A stretch of DNA of 64,000 nt from the NCBI RefSeq assembly GCF_038637725.1, contig NZ_CP152052.1, positions 2,587,501 to 2,651,500 on the forward strand, read 5' to 3'. Below, one piece after another: positions 45,502-54,581 of this stretch. A program made the position numbers and the translations under genes. The DNA is from Psychrobacillus sp. FSL H8-0483. GTDB taxonomy: Bacteria; Bacillota; Bacilli; Bacillales_A; Planococcaceae. Numbering within the stretch: position 1 is the stretch's first letter; every line of letters starts with the position of its first letter. The notes under the pieces are model-generated. The model saw nothing but the letters and a program-made list of their open reading frames with translations, made no database searches and was not told where the DNA came from.

Positions 45502-47703
45502 TTATTCGGTTTCTTCTTCATCAATTTTATCATTAGTAAATGCTGGTTTAATAATTGGTGTAGAAGAGGATTCATTTTCTTTTAACTCATCATTCTTTTT
45601 TTGTATCTCAAAATACTTGTCAACTACCTCACGCGCAAGTAAACTCGTATAGTTCGATTCATAAACTGACGCTTCTGATGCCCAAGGCACGACAATTGCA
45701 TATGCAATTTCTGGGTTATCATAAGGAGCAAAACCAATATGGGTTAAATTGACTGTTTGAAAACTTTTTCTTTGCGCAGGATCATAATAGAAGGATTGAG
45801 CAGTTCCAGTTTTCCCTGCAGCCGTGTATGGTGCGTTTGAAAAAGCTCTTCTTGCGGAGCCATTGTTACCAAAATAAACACGTTGCATCCCTTGACGAAC
45901 ACGTTCGATTTCCGCTCTTGTGTTATCTACAGTATTTAGAATAGTCGGTTCTATTTCTTTCACTAATTTACCAAATTGTGTACCATCAACAGACGGCTCT
46001 CGAATTTCTTTCACTACATGTGGCTTTATTCGACTACCACCATTTGCAAGTGTAGAAACAAACTGCGCAAGTTGTAGTGGAGTATAGGTATCATATTGGC
46101 CAATACTTAAATCTAATAATTGACCATCTTCCACTCCACCCATTACACCCGAAACCTCTCCTGGTAGATCAATTCCAGTCGGTACCCCTAATCCTAATTG
46201 TGCATATCCATTTCTCATTTTGCTAAAAGCATCCGTCCCAAAGTTAATCGATTGATTTGGTTGATATGTTCGACCGGCTATACTGTACGCAACTTTGAAC
46301 ATATATACATTGGAAGAACGCTCAAGAGCTTCTAAATCATTTAATGCCATACGGGAATTTCTATTAAAAACAGAGCTTTTTGGTTGAGAACCCTTTATGC
46401 GAATAGGTTCATCTATCAACACGTCACCAATAGACACTGCTCCTTCGCGGTAACCAGTTAGCAACGTAGCTGGTTTTACGGTTGATCCTACTTCATAAGC
46501 AGTTGTAAAGGAACCAAATGCATAATCATTAACCGTTTGTTTTCCGGTAACCGAGTCTTTTCCAATTTGCTTTCCTACCATTGATAATACTTCTCCTGTA
46601 TAAGGATCTAACATTACTAAAAATGCACGGTCTAAATATTTTGTTCCTGCATTTTTTTTCATTTCTATTAATTTCTTTTCAAAGATAGTCTCCATCTCTA
46701 GTTGTAGTTCACTGTCAATCGTCAGCACTAGATCTTTTCCGGGTTCACCTTCGTACACTGTTTGTACATCAATAACGTTACCTTTTCCATTCGTAATGTT
46801 TTTGACAACACTCTTTTGACCTTGTAATACTTCTTCGTATTGCTGTTCAATATAACTTTTTCCAACTCGGTCATTTCGAGTATAATCTCTAGATAAGAAA
46901 TAATCTAAACGGTCATTTGGTATCCCTTCTTTTGGTGATGTTGTACTACCTAAAATAGCAAGAGATGAATTTTTCACCCTTCTCCAGTCTGTGGTTGTAT
47001 TTACTCCACTCAATTCACCTAGTCTTTCTGAAACTTGAGCAAATTCTTCTACTGTTACTGGATCTTTGACATCATCCCCTTTAATGATCTGTGGGGAAAG
47101 TGCATAGCCAGAAGCCATGTCGCGATAAATAGCAATCACTTCCAACTCTTCTGGTGTAAATGAGTTTAATTGCTCATCGGAAATTTTGCTTCTAATCAGT
47201 CGATCAATTGCAATATTTTTTTCTTTCTTCGATAATTCTTCATCACTTAGTATTTTGTTACGAGCTTCATCTGTTATTAAATCTTGCGCTTCTTCTTCGT
47301 TTACGTAAAGCCAGTAATCTTGCAAGTCTCTTTTAGTAATATTATCTGTCTTTTTTACGATTAAATTACTTAACTTCTTTGCAGTCTTGTACATCTCTTC
47401 TGCTTTCGTTGTTTGCACTTTCGTATAAGTAATCGCTCGTTGCGGCTTATTATCTACTAAAATTCTACCTTCACTATCAAAAATACGCCCTCTCGGTACG
47501 CTTGTATTTACAGCAACTTCCTCTGTTCTCTCTATAGCTCTTGTATAGTCTTCGCCTTTAACAATTTGCAAGAATCCTAGACGCAAAATGAGGATCGTAA
47601 AAAGGATGAATATAGAAAAGAACAGTATATTCATGCGAAAGGTAATAGTAGCTCGTTGTTTTGCCTTTATACTTTGTGCACGCTTATTCGAAATTTTTCG
47701 CAT
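45502..47703 (-). CDS. pbpA: Class B penicillin-binding protein (PbpA/PBP2 type)
   Basis: Peptidoglycan transpeptidase for lateral wall growth. The 733-residue protein has a membrane anchor (about 26-46), a pedestal domain with RGRIFDSEGRILVDNKPQRA, an inserted 120-270 region, and a transpeptidase domain with STVK (Ser 407), SSN (463-465) and KTG (631-633). ATG 47703 is 6 bases after AGGTG; the GTG at 47712 lies inside that site. The acidic C-terminal tail is likely disordered. Confidence 0.93.
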   Translation of the reverse strand: MRKISNKRAQSIKAKQRATITFRMNILFFSIFILFTILILRLGFLQIVKGEDYTRAIERTEEVAVNTSVPRGRIFDSEGRILVDNKPQRAITYTKVQTTKAEEMYKTAKKLSNLIVKKTDNITKRDLQDYWLYVNEEEAQDLITDEARNKILSDEELSKKEKNIAIDRLIRSKISDEQLNSFTPEELEVIAIYRDMASGYALSPQIIKGDDVKDPVTVEEFAQVSERLGELSGVNTTTDWRRVKNSSLAILGSTTSPKEGIPNDRLDYFLSRDYTRNDRVGKSYIEQQYEEVLQGQKSVVKNITNGKGNVIDVQTVYEGEPGKDLVLTIDSELQLEMETIFEKKLIEMKKNAGTKYLDRAFLVMLDPYTGEVLSMVGKQIGKDSVTGKQTVNDYAFGSFTTAYEVGSTVKPATLLTGYREGAVSIGDVLIDEPIRIKGSQPKSSVFNRNSRMALNDLEALERSSNVYMFKVAYSIAGRTYQPNQSINFGTDAFSKMRNGYAQLGLGVPTGIDLPGEVSGVMGGVEDGQLLDLSIGQYDTYTPLQLAQFVSTLANGGSRIKPHVVKEIREPSVDGTQFGKLVKEIEPTILNTVDNTRAEIERVRQGMQRVYFGNNGSARRAFSNAPYTAAGKTGTAQSFYYDPAQRKSFQTVNLTHIGFAPYDNPEIAYAIVVPWASEASVYESNYTSLLAREVVDKYFEIQKKNDELKENESSSTPIIKPAFTNDKIDEEETE

Positions 47704-47751
47704 GTGATTCACCTACTTATTTATAAAATTTACTTATGTATTAGTGTAACA

Positions 47752-47795
47752 TAAAAAGCACACACTTTTAGACGAAAAAGTGTGTGCTAAGTTTC
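47752..47795 (-). terminator. Terminator hairpin downstream of sodA, displaced by a repeat
   Basis: AGCACACACTTTT/AAAAAGTGTGTGCT stem with TTTTT on the minus strand. The family C element lies between it and the sodA stop. Confidence 0.75.
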
Positions 47796-47807
47796 TTTAT
47801 TTATTGG

Positions 47808-47989
47808 ATTCTGTTAAACTTTCATGTTGTTATGGACGAAAATCCGCTCGCTTTCCGCTGACAAACTCCCAAGCCACCTCACTCGCAAGCCCGCTTGGGG
47901 GTCTTGGTAGCCTGTTTTTCCGCAGGAGTCTTGCGGATTTTCGTCACAAAATTTATCCTCTAAAAATAACAGTGTAATTTAACAGAGCT
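47808..47989. repeat. MITE-like repeat element (family C), full copy
   Basis: Terminal inverted repeats TCTGTTAAA/TTTAACAGA, with an inner pair GGACGAAAATCCGC (47834) and GCGGATTTTCGTC (47933). No coding capacity. Partial copies at 32931-32985 and 54424-54525. This type of short element is common in Bacillaceae. Confidence 0.8.
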
Positions 47990-48008
47990 AATTATAAAGT
48001 ATTTTTAA

Positions 48009-48617
48009 TTACTTCGCAGAAGCGTAGCGTTTTGATACTTCATCCCAGTTTACTACATTCCAGAATGATCCGATATAGTCAGGACGACGATTTTGGTAGT
48101 TTAAGTAGTAAGCATGCTCCCAAACATCTAATCCTAATAATGGCGTTTTACCTTCCATGATTGGAGAGTCTTGGTTAGCTGTTGAAGAAACTTCTAATTC
48201 TCCGTTAGCTACTGATAACCAAGCCCAACCTGAACCAAAGCGAGTTGTAGCAGCTTTAGCAAACTCTTCTTTGAATGCATCCAAGCTACCAAATTTTGCA
48301 TCAATTGCTTGAGCTAATTCACCTGTTGGATTTCCGCCACCGTTTGGCGAAAGGATTTGCCAGAATAATGAATGGTTTGCGTGACCTCCACCATTGTTAC
48401 GAACTGCAGTGCGAACTCCTTCTGGAAGTGCGTCTATGTCTGCAATTAACTCTTCAACTGATTTCCCTTGAAGATCTGCATAACCTTCTAAAGCGTTATT
48501 TACGTTTGTTATATAAGTATTGTGGTGTTTCGTGTGATGAATATTCATCGTTTCTTTATCGATATGTGGTTCAAGTGCGTCGTACGCATAAGGTAATTCT
48601 GGTAATTCGTATGCCAT
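48009..48617 (-). CDS. sodA: Superoxide dismutase, Mn/Fe family
   Basis: A 202-residue cytoplasmic dismutase. Metal ligands lie in [20 protein letters not shown] and [18 protein letters not shown]. The [10 protein letters not shown] and SGWAWL regions are typical. AGGAGGAAAC precedes ATG 48617. Mn is the usual metal in Bacilli; the sequence does not decide it. Confidence 0.97.
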   Translation of the reverse strand: MAYELPELPYAYDALEPHIDKETMNIHHTKHHNTYITNVNNALEGYADLQGKSVEELIADIDALPEGVRTAVRNNGGGHANHSLFWQILSPNGGGNPTGELAQAIDAKFGSLDAFKEEFAKAATTRFGSGWAWLSVANGELEVSSTANQDSPIMEGKTPLLGLDVWEHAYYLNYQNRRPDYIGSFWNVVNWDEVSKRYASAK

Positions 48618-48734
48618 GTTTGTTTCCTCCTAAAGAATATTTTAGTAAAATTCTTTCCGTTTATTAGCGTATCAAAATAAGAGAAAACGTTCAATTAAAA
48701 ACACCCGAAAATATCCTCATACTTTTGACCGAAC

Positions 48735-49217
48735 TTAAATAAACAGAATAAAAACAATTAACATGACTGTAAGAACGATAACTTTCACAACGGAAGAAGT
48801 AAGAAAACCTATTAAAGAACCTATTCCCGAATTTATCGCTTGCTTAATACCTTCTCGAGTGACAATTAGTTCCGCTATGACCGCTCCTAGGAATGGTCCA
48901 ATTAAAATTCCCGCAACTGGGATCACAAATGGACCGAAAATTAACCCAATTGTACTTCCCCATACTCCGGCTTTTGTACCTCCAAATTTCTTGACTCCAA
49001 AGGCATTTGCCGCCATGTCAGCACTAAATAATAAAACAACGAATAGTACTTGAATTATCCAGAAAAGCCAGTTTAACTGTGCAAAACTGAAAAATAATCC
49101 ATACACCATATACCCCAGTAACATAAAAACGACTGATGGAATAATTGGATAAAATGTTCCAACAAAAGCAATGATAAAACTAGCAATTATTAAAATCCAA
49201 CCGATAATTTCCATCAT
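48735..49217 (-). CDS. yqgC: DUF456 membrane protein (YqgC-like)
   Basis: A 160-residue protein with about four to five membrane segments and small-residue-rich motifs (GPFVIPVAGILIGPFLGA). Position next to sodA matches yqgC. Starts at one of two adjacent ATGs and overlaps the preceding stop by 4 bases. Function unknown. Confidence 0.85.
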   Translation of the reverse strand: MMEIIGWILIIASFIIAFVGTFYPIIPSVVFMLLGYMVYGLFFSFAQLNWLFWIIQVLFVVLLFSADMAANAFGVKKFGGTKAGVWGSTIGLIFGPFVIPVAGILIGPFLGAVIAELIVTREGIKQAINSGIGSLIGFLTSSVVKVIVLTVMLIVFILFI

Positions 49218-50845
49218 ACACGATTACCTAAAATTGCATCCGCAATATTCACAGAATGATCTCCTATTCTTTCAAGATTACTTAAAACATCTACATACAT
49301 AACACCAGCATGCCCTTCACAGACCCCATCATTCAATCGCAGGATATGATTTTTCCTAAACTGTCTTTCCATTCGATCAATGACATTTTCTTGTTCCGCT
49401 ACTTCACGTGCTAATTGATTGTCATTTAAATCTAACGCTTCTATTGCCTTTTTAACTGTATCGATTGTCAGCTCAAACATTTCTGACAGATCTTTCATTG
49501 CATCTACTGTTAGCTCAAAATGATGTTCCCCTTGATAATCTATCAATTCAATAATATTTTCAAAATGATCCCCGATCCTTTCAATATCACGTACCGTGTC
49601 CAGTAACATAAAATGTCTACTTGAATCTTGGCTTGAAAGAGATTGTGACGATATTTTCACTAAATAATTTGTTATTTTCGCATCTAAATGATTAATTGCA
49701 TCTTCTAATTGATAAGCCTCTTCTGCATCATTCTTATTTCTTAACTTTAAATAGGCATATGTTTTTTCTAGGCCTTGGATGCTAAAATTCCCCATCCTTA
49801 AAATCTCTTCTTTTGCTTGCCCTATTGCAATTGATGGAGCTTCTTCTATAAAATCCTCTTCTAAATGTTTTGGTTTATATTTTACCATCGTATCTTCACC
49901 AGGTAATAATTTTACTAACAAAAATACCCATGCACCTATCAGTGGAAACTGCAGAATAACATTTACAACATTGAACGTACCGTGTGCAAATGCAATCTGC
50001 ATTTTATTTTCTAATGATAGAACTGTCGAAATCCATTCTAAATACAACGTAAATGGTGTTAAAAAAATTAGAAAGACAAATGCGCCTACGACGTTAAATA
50101 ATACATGGGATGCAGCTGCTCTCTTTGCACTAACCGATGCACCTAGAGAAGCAAGTATCGCTGTTATCGTCGTCCCAATATTATCTCCAAATAATACAGG
50201 TAACGCACCTCTTAATGAGATTAAATCCTCTGCATAAAATCCTTGTAAAAAGGCTACAGATGCACTTGAACTTTGAATAAGCATGGTCATCACTGTTCCA
50301 GCAATAACTCCTAATAACGGTTGGTTACTCATACTTAAAGTGAAATCTGTAAAGTTATTAAGCTGTTGAAGTGGGCTCATCCCACTCATCATTAATTCTA
50401 AACCTAAAAATAGCCCACCAAACCCAAAGATAACTTCTCCCACGTTTTGGATCGGCTTCTTTTTAAAAAAGAAAATGAAAAATGCACCTATCGCCATAAT
50501 TGGTAATGCATAATCTCCTATTTCAAAACCGAATACAAATGCCTTAATAGTTGTACCTATATTAGCACCCATAATAACTCCAATAGACTGTCGAAGTGTC
50601 ATAAAACCAGCACTAACAAGTCCAATTATGATAACAATCGTCCCTGCACTCGATTGAATTAGCACTGTAAAAAGTAATCCAGCTATAACCCCCATAAACG
50701 GATTAGTTGTATACCGATCTAACAATTCTCGTAATTTATTTCCAGCAGCTTTTTGTAAGCCGTCACCCATAAACTTAATTGCGAACAAGAAAATTCCCAA
50801 TCCGCCAAAAAATTCAAAGAGCATCTGTTGCCAATTCAGCTCCAT
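49214..50845 (-). CDS. Na/Pi cotransporter family protein (NptA-like) with PhoU domain
   Basis: A 543-residue protein: an N-terminal transporter core with two inverted repeats, each with a QSSAG/QSSSAS motif (LLFTVLIQSSAGT and MTMLIQSSSASV), about eight membrane segments, then a cytoplasmic PhoU-like helical domain (about 350-540) with RDIERIGDHFENI and NLERIGDHSVNIAD. ATG 50845 is preferred to TTG 50872 but the ribosome site is weak. A Pho box upstream suggests phosphate control. Confidence 0.88.
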   Translation of the reverse strand: MELNWQQMLFEFFGGLGIFLFAIKFMGDGLQKAAGNKLRELLDRYTTNPFMGVIAGLLFTVLIQSSAGTIVIIIGLVSAGFMTLRQSIGVIMGANIGTTIKAFVFGFEIGDYALPIMAIGAFFIFFFKKKPIQNVGEVIFGFGGLFLGLELMMSGMSPLQQLNNFTDFTLSMSNQPLLGVIAGTVMTMLIQSSSASVAFLQGFYAEDLISLRGALPVLFGDNIGTTITAILASLGASVSAKRAAASHVLFNVVGAFVFLIFLTPFTLYLEWISTVLSLENKMQIAFAHGTFNVVNVILQFPLIGAWVFLLVKLLPGEDTMVKYKPKHLEEDFIEEAPSIAIGQAKEEILRMGNFSIQGLEKTYAYLKLRNKNDAEEAYQLEDAINHLDAKITNYLVKISSQSLSSQDSSRHFMLLDTVRDIERIGDHFENIIELIDYQGEHHFELTVDAMKDLSEMFELTIDTVKKAIEALDLNDNQLAREVAEQENVIDRMERQFRKNHILRLNDGVCEGHAGVMYVDVLSNLERIGDHSVNIADAILGNRV

Positions 50846-50889
50846 GTCGTAATTCAACTCCCATTTCGACAATTTTCACATGTACTTTA

Positions 50890-50928
50890 CAAAACTAAAG
50901 TATAAAGGAAATGTAAAGAGAATGTATA
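50890..50928 (-). promoter_or_regulatory. Putative Pho box upstream of the NptA-like gene
   Basis: On the minus strand TATACA, TTTACA and TTTATA occur at exact 11-base intervals (plus-strand starts 50923, 50912, 50901), with a poor fourth hexamer at 50890. The layout equals the pstS Pho box. Confidence 0.7.
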
Positions 50929-51016
50929 TACTTTTATAATTTCTTAACACTTTCGAATCATTTTTTTGTTTCCTATCTTCAAAAAATGTTAAAATAACTT
51001 AGAAAGGGTGTCTTCC

Positions 51017-51517
51017 ATGAGTTTATTCCAAATTTTCAAAGCAAGTTTACATAGTCCAAAAAAAATTGCCGCTTTTCGACTCATTTCGATTGGCAAAGTG
51101 ATGCAGTATATATTTTGTTATATTTTCATTATGTCTATTATTTCTTTTGTTCTTTTTATAAATGGAATTTCTGGCCAACATACAAGTATGGAAGGAATAC
51201 TCGATTATTTTTCTGAAATTCTTTGGCTAGTCTATCCTTTTGCTTTTGTTTTTTTATTTGTATTAAATACGTTAATAATCTTTGTACGCATAAGTATATT
51301 TGCATACATTGGTAGTCTTATACTGCAGTTGAGAAAACGAAAAGGTGAATATCGTCATATTTGGCGAACTACACTCTTTGCTAGTACTTTATCGATGATG
51401 TTGTCTATAATTTTCGCGTTATTACAATGGTCGAGTACGTATATTCAGCTTATAATCTTTGGGATTACCATTATCTATTTAACTCTAGCTTCTAAATACT
51501 ATCCTATTAAAAGATAA
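51017..51517 (+). CDS. yqgB: DUF1189-type membrane protein (YqgB-like)
   Basis: A 166-residue protein starting SLFQIFKASLHSPKKIAAFR, the DUF1189 opening, with about four membrane segments. It lacks the long extracellular domain seen in larger family members. AAAGGGTG precedes ATG 51017. Function unknown. Confidence 0.75.
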   Translation: MSLFQIFKASLHSPKKIAAFRLISIGKVMQYIFCYIFIMSIISFVLFINGISGQHTSMEGILDYFSEILWLVYPFAFVFLFVLNTLIIFVRISIFAYIGSLILQLRKRKGEYRHIWRTTLFASTLSMMLSIIFALLQWSSTYIQLIIFGITIIYLTLASKYYPIKR

Positions 51518-51526
51518 TCATATAAT

Positions 51527-51565
51527 CTCCTTGTCCTGCATAACTTTTGACAAGGAGGTTTTTTC
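51527..51565 (+). terminator. Hairpin-plus-T-run that contains the next gene's ribosome binding site
   Basis: CTCCTTGTC (51527-51535) pairs with GACAAGGAG (51549-51557), followed by TTTTTT. The 3' arm includes AAGGAGG, the only ribosome binding site of the gene starting at 51566. Confidence 0.75.
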
Positions 51566-51895
51566 ATGAAAATATTCGTAGCAACTATTCTACTCTTAAT
51601 CTCGTTCTATATTGTGAAAGTAGATTTATTTGAAGGAACAATACCACTCGCTTATTCAAATGAACCTGAAGTCGAAAAATGTTTAGAAACGCCCGATTTT
51701 ATCTCCGTAGAGATTGTTGCTGGAGATACTATATATTCTTTATTTGCAATATACCCTTCCAATGAATCCATTTCCTTTACGGAAAGGTTAAGTGATTTTT
51801 ATACGTTGAATCCACACCTTGTCAATCAAACATTCAGAGCTGGGGAAAAAGTATTGTTACCTGTGTACACAGCTTCTGCGCAATGCAAAAAATAA
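51566..51895 (+). CDS. Secreted LysM-like domain protein
   Basis: A 109-residue protein with an N-terminal hydrophobic segment (about 3-19) and a LysM-like core: VEIVAGDTIYSLFAIYP, then [24 protein letters not shown]. Probably binds peptidoglycan outside the membrane. Its ribosome site lies in a terminator-like stem. Similar in place and type to YqfZ near ispG. Confidence 0.7.
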   Translation: MKIFVATILLLISFYIVKVDLFEGTIPLAYSNEPEVEKCLETPDFISVEIVAGDTIYSLFAIYPSNESISFTERLSDFYTLNPHLVNQTFRAGEKVLLPVYTASAQCKK

Positions 51896-51986
51896 TAGGT
51901 AGAAGTTTCTTCCTTGTCATTTCATTAGAAAGACTGATAAAATGAAGGATAGTGATGGCATAAAGCCTCAAGAAGGAGAGAATTTC

Positions 51987-53111
51987 ATGAGTGAAATAAT
52001 TCATCGTTCCAAAACTCGTCCCGTTCGAGTTGGAGACTTAACAATAGGTGGCAGTGACGAACTATTTATTCAAAGTATGACGACAACCAAAACACACGAT
52101 GTAGAAGCAACAGTTGCAGAAATTTTGCGACTAGAAGAAGCGGGTTGTCAAATCGTTCGTGTCGCTTGTCCAGATGAACGTGCTGCGAATTCAATCGGTG
52201 AAATAAAAAAACGGATTAATATTCCACTAGTTGTGGATATTCATTTTGACTATAAACTTGCTCTTATTGCTATTGAGCAAGGTGCAGATAAAATTCGCAT
52301 TAACCCAGGTAATATTGGACGTAAAGAAAAAGTGGAAGCTGTTGTAAATGCAGCTAAAGCAAAAGGTATTCCAATTCGCATTGGAGTAAATGCTGGTTCT
52401 CTTGAGAAAAAAATTCTAGAAAAATATGGATACCCTACTGCAGATGGAATGGTTGAAAGTGCACTGCATCATATTAAAATTCTAGAAGACTTAGATTTTC
52501 ACGACATTATCGTGTCAATGAAGGCTTCTGATGTAACACTAGCAATTGAAGCATATCGTAAAGCATCTCAAGCATTTGATTATCCTCTACATCTTGGTAT
52601 CACAGAATCCGGAACACTTTTTGCCGGTTCAATTAAAAGTGCTGCTGGTTTAGGGACATTGCTTTCTATGGGTATAGGAAATACAATGCGCGTTTCATTA
52701 AGTGCTGACCCTGTAGAAGAAGTAAAAGTGGCTCGTGAGCTCTTGAAAGTATTTGCTTTATCATCTAATGCAGCTACTTTAATCTCTTGCCCTACATGTG
52801 GTCGTATTGAAATCGACTTAATTTCGATTGCAAATGAAGTAGAGGAATATATTTCTCATATTAAAGCACCGATTAAGGTTGCAGTTTTAGGCTGCGCAGT
52901 TAACGGTCCTGGAGAAGCTCGAGAAGCAGATATTGGGATTGCAGGGGCTCGCGGAGAAGGTCTTTTATTCCGTAAAGGGAAGACAGTTCGTAAAGTACCA
53001 GAAGCAACGATGGTTGACGAATTAAAAATTGAAATCGATAAAATAGCTGCAGAGTATTTTGCAAAGCAAGAATTAGAAAAACAACAAGAGATAGAGAAAC
53101 AACAAGCATAA
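51987..53111 (+). CDS. ispG: 4-hydroxy-3-methylbut-2-enyl diphosphate synthase (flavodoxin)
   Basis: Iron-sulfur enzyme of the MEP pathway that reductively opens MEcPP to HMBPP. The 374-residue protein has a TIM-barrel N-terminus and 4Fe-4S ligands in SCPTCGR and [20 protein letters not shown] lies 6 bases before ATG 51987. The Gln/Glu/Lys tail is short and likely disordered. Confidence 0.96.
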   Translation: MSEIIHRSKTRPVRVGDLTIGGSDELFIQSMTTTKTHDVEATVAEILRLEEAGCQIVRVACPDERAANSIGEIKKRINIPLVVDIHFDYKLALIAIEQGADKIRINPGNIGRKEKVEAVVNAAKAKGIPIRIGVNAGSLEKKILEKYGYPTADGMVESALHHIKILEDLDFHDIIVSMKASDVTLAIEAYRKASQAFDYPLHLGITESGTLFAGSIKSAAGLGTLLSMGIGNTMRVSLSADPVEEVKVARELLKVFALSSNAATLISCPTCGRIEIDLISIANEVEEYISHIKAPIKVAVLGCAVNGPGEAREADIGIAGARGEGLLFRKGKTVRKVPEATMVDELKIEIDKIAAEYFAKQELEKQQEIEKQQA

Positions 53112-53123
53112 GGAGATGTTGAA

Positions 53124-53702
53124 ATGACGAACATTCGATTCGGAATCGATATAGACGGGACCGTAACATGCCCTACTTCTTTGCTTCCTCATATTAATAG
53201 TGCGTTTAATTGCAATTTACAATTAGACGACATTAAAGAATATGATTTAACTAAAGCATTTCCAGTGACCGAAAAAGAGTTTTACGAATGGTTTAAAAAA
53301 GAAGAATCAGTTATTTATGCAACTTCTCCAATTCAGCCAGACGCACATGCTGTTTTGTCGGCATGGAAGGAAAAGTATGAGTTATTTTTCATTTCTGCAC
53401 GTGGAGAAAATGTAAGAGATGTCACGCTTAATTGGTTTAAAGAACAAGAGTTACTGTATGATCATATTGAGTTAATTGGCACTCATAATAAAATCGAAAC
53501 TGCTAGAAAACATGGCGTCCATGTCTTCTTTGAAGATAAGCATGACAATGCAGTGGAAATTCATGAAGAATTGGATATTCCTGTTTTATTATTTAATACA
53601 CCATACAATCAACAAGCTGCTCCAAAAGGTGTAATCCGTGTGAACAATTGGCTAGAAGCAAATGAATGGATTGAAAAAGAATTTGCAATGCCAATAAAAT
53701 AA
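53124..53702 (+). CDS. yqfW: HAD-family nucleotidase (YqfW-like, NT5C type)
   Basis: A 192-residue HAD phosphatase: motif I FGIDIDGTVT (nucleophile and acid aspartates), motif II FFISARGE, and motif III/IV FEDKHDNAVE. Member of the 5'(3')-deoxyribonucleotidase family; nucleotide substrate inferred. AAGGAG 8 bases before ATG 53124, 12 bases after ispG. Confidence 0.88.
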   Translation: MTNIRFGIDIDGTVTCPTSLLPHINSAFNCNLQLDDIKEYDLTKAFPVTEKEFYEWFKKEESVIYATSPIQPDAHAVLSAWKEKYELFFISARGENVRDVTLNWFKEQELLYDHIELIGTHNKIETARKHGVHVFFEDKHDNAVEIHEELDIPVLLFNTPYNQQAAPKGVIRVNNWLEANEWIEKEFAMPIK

Positions 53703-53709
53703 ACGAGAT

Positions 53710-53742
53710 AAGGATAGCCTTTCAAAGGGTTATCCTTTTTTC
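53710..53742 (+). terminator. Terminator of ispG-yqfW
   Basis: AGGATAGCC/GGGTTATCCT stem followed by TTTTTT. Confidence 0.85.
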
Positions 53743-53795
53743 TTCTAATTAAAAGTATAAGGAGAATGTCCATGAACATTGCATGATATGTTGAT

Positions 53796-53960
53796 CACAC
53801 CCTAGGCACTCTATGTATAGATGCTTTTGGAGTGCTTGGAAAGGGACTAGTACTACACCATTACCTAGACTTCTTGATGTGGAGGGATGCGACAAAGTCG
53901 CATCCCTCCACATTTTTTCGGTAATTGTGTGGTAGTCGTTCGTCCATCGCTCCCCATAAG
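53796..53960 (+). repeat. Repeat family A, divergent copy 3
   Basis: Shares the layout of copies 1 and 2: an upstream TTTTGGAG block, outer pairing ATTACC (53860) with GGTAAT (53920), and a perfect 15-bp hairpin with arms 53879-53893 and 53897-53911, then a T-run and a GTCCATCGC block. The hairpin sequence (GTGGAGGGATGCGAC) is unrelated to that of the other copies, though fully paired. Confidence 0.65.
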
Positions 53961-54142
53961 CATTATTACTAGAAATGCCAAAGCTTATTGAAATGAAAGA
54001 ATAGGCCCTTTCCTATTTATAGAGTAAGCAGCCAAAGATACAATTTTGTCTGTTCAGTCCTTCTCTATCTTATTTCCGCCTTTCGATTGGAAGGAAGTAT
54101 CCCTTTTCTACCATTATCTTTACAAAAATAAGCAAGGAACGC

Positions 54143-54277
54143 ATGATTGAAAGTGGTGTAGCAGGTAGTGATGTAGTGATCATTTCGTCCAAAACGAACC
54201 AAAAAGTACAAGTGCAACATGTAATGTGGGAAATTGGATTAACAATAGCCATGATATATGGTAAAATTACCGATTAA
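54143..54277 (+). pseudogene. Unrecognised 44-codon open frame, possible gene remnant
   Basis: From ATG 54143 to TAA 54275 the plus strand encodes a peptide with GVAGSDVVIISSKTNQK and HVMWEIGLTIAMIYGKI. The frame stays open upstream to about 54060, and there is no ribosome binding site. The amphipathic pattern looks protein-like and could be the 3' end of a lost gene. I do not recognise the family. The minus-strand frame here is less protein-like. Confidence 0.3.
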
Positions 54278-54423
54278 GTTTTTCACTTCCAGTTATCAAT
54301 ATCTTTTTATTTGAACAGATTGAACAATCGAATTCGTAAAATAAGCGATACATAATGCAATGGATAAGGTGTAGTTTTGAATTAGCAAAAATTTATGATG
54401 TGTCACAACACACGATTAATGCG

Positions 54424-54525
54424 TCCACGGACGAAATCCCAAGCCTCCTAACTTGCAGGAGTCTCGCGGATTTTCGGCACAAAATATATGCTTATCAAAA
54501 ACAAAAGCCAAATTTAACAGAGCCA
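54424..54525 (+). repeat. Repeat family C, 5'-truncated copy
   Basis: ACGGACGAAAT, CAGGAGTCTCGCGGATTTTCG, split here as CAGGAGTCTCGCG and GATTTTCG, and AATTTAACAGAGCCA follow the order of the full element at 47808-47989. The left terminus is missing. Confidence 0.7.
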
Positions 54526-54529
54526 ATAT

Positions 54530-54576
54530 AAAAAAAGTAGTGAAAGCCATGGATATTGGCCCTCACTACTTCTTAT
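54530..54576 (-). terminator. Terminator of zur
   Basis: AAGTAGTGA-GGCC/GGC-TTCACTACTT imperfect stem with T-run on the minus strand. Confidence 0.8.
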
Positions 54577-54581
54577 TTTTT

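Noticed and set aside
48275-48667. 130-codon plus-strand frame opposite sodA
   Set aside because: Shadow of the strongly conserved sodA; Leu/His/Arg-rich antisense translation with no homology signs.
54070-54252. 60-codon minus-strand open frame
   Set aside because: No ribosome site, unusual Cys/Ile/Thr mix; the opposite strand reads more like protein.
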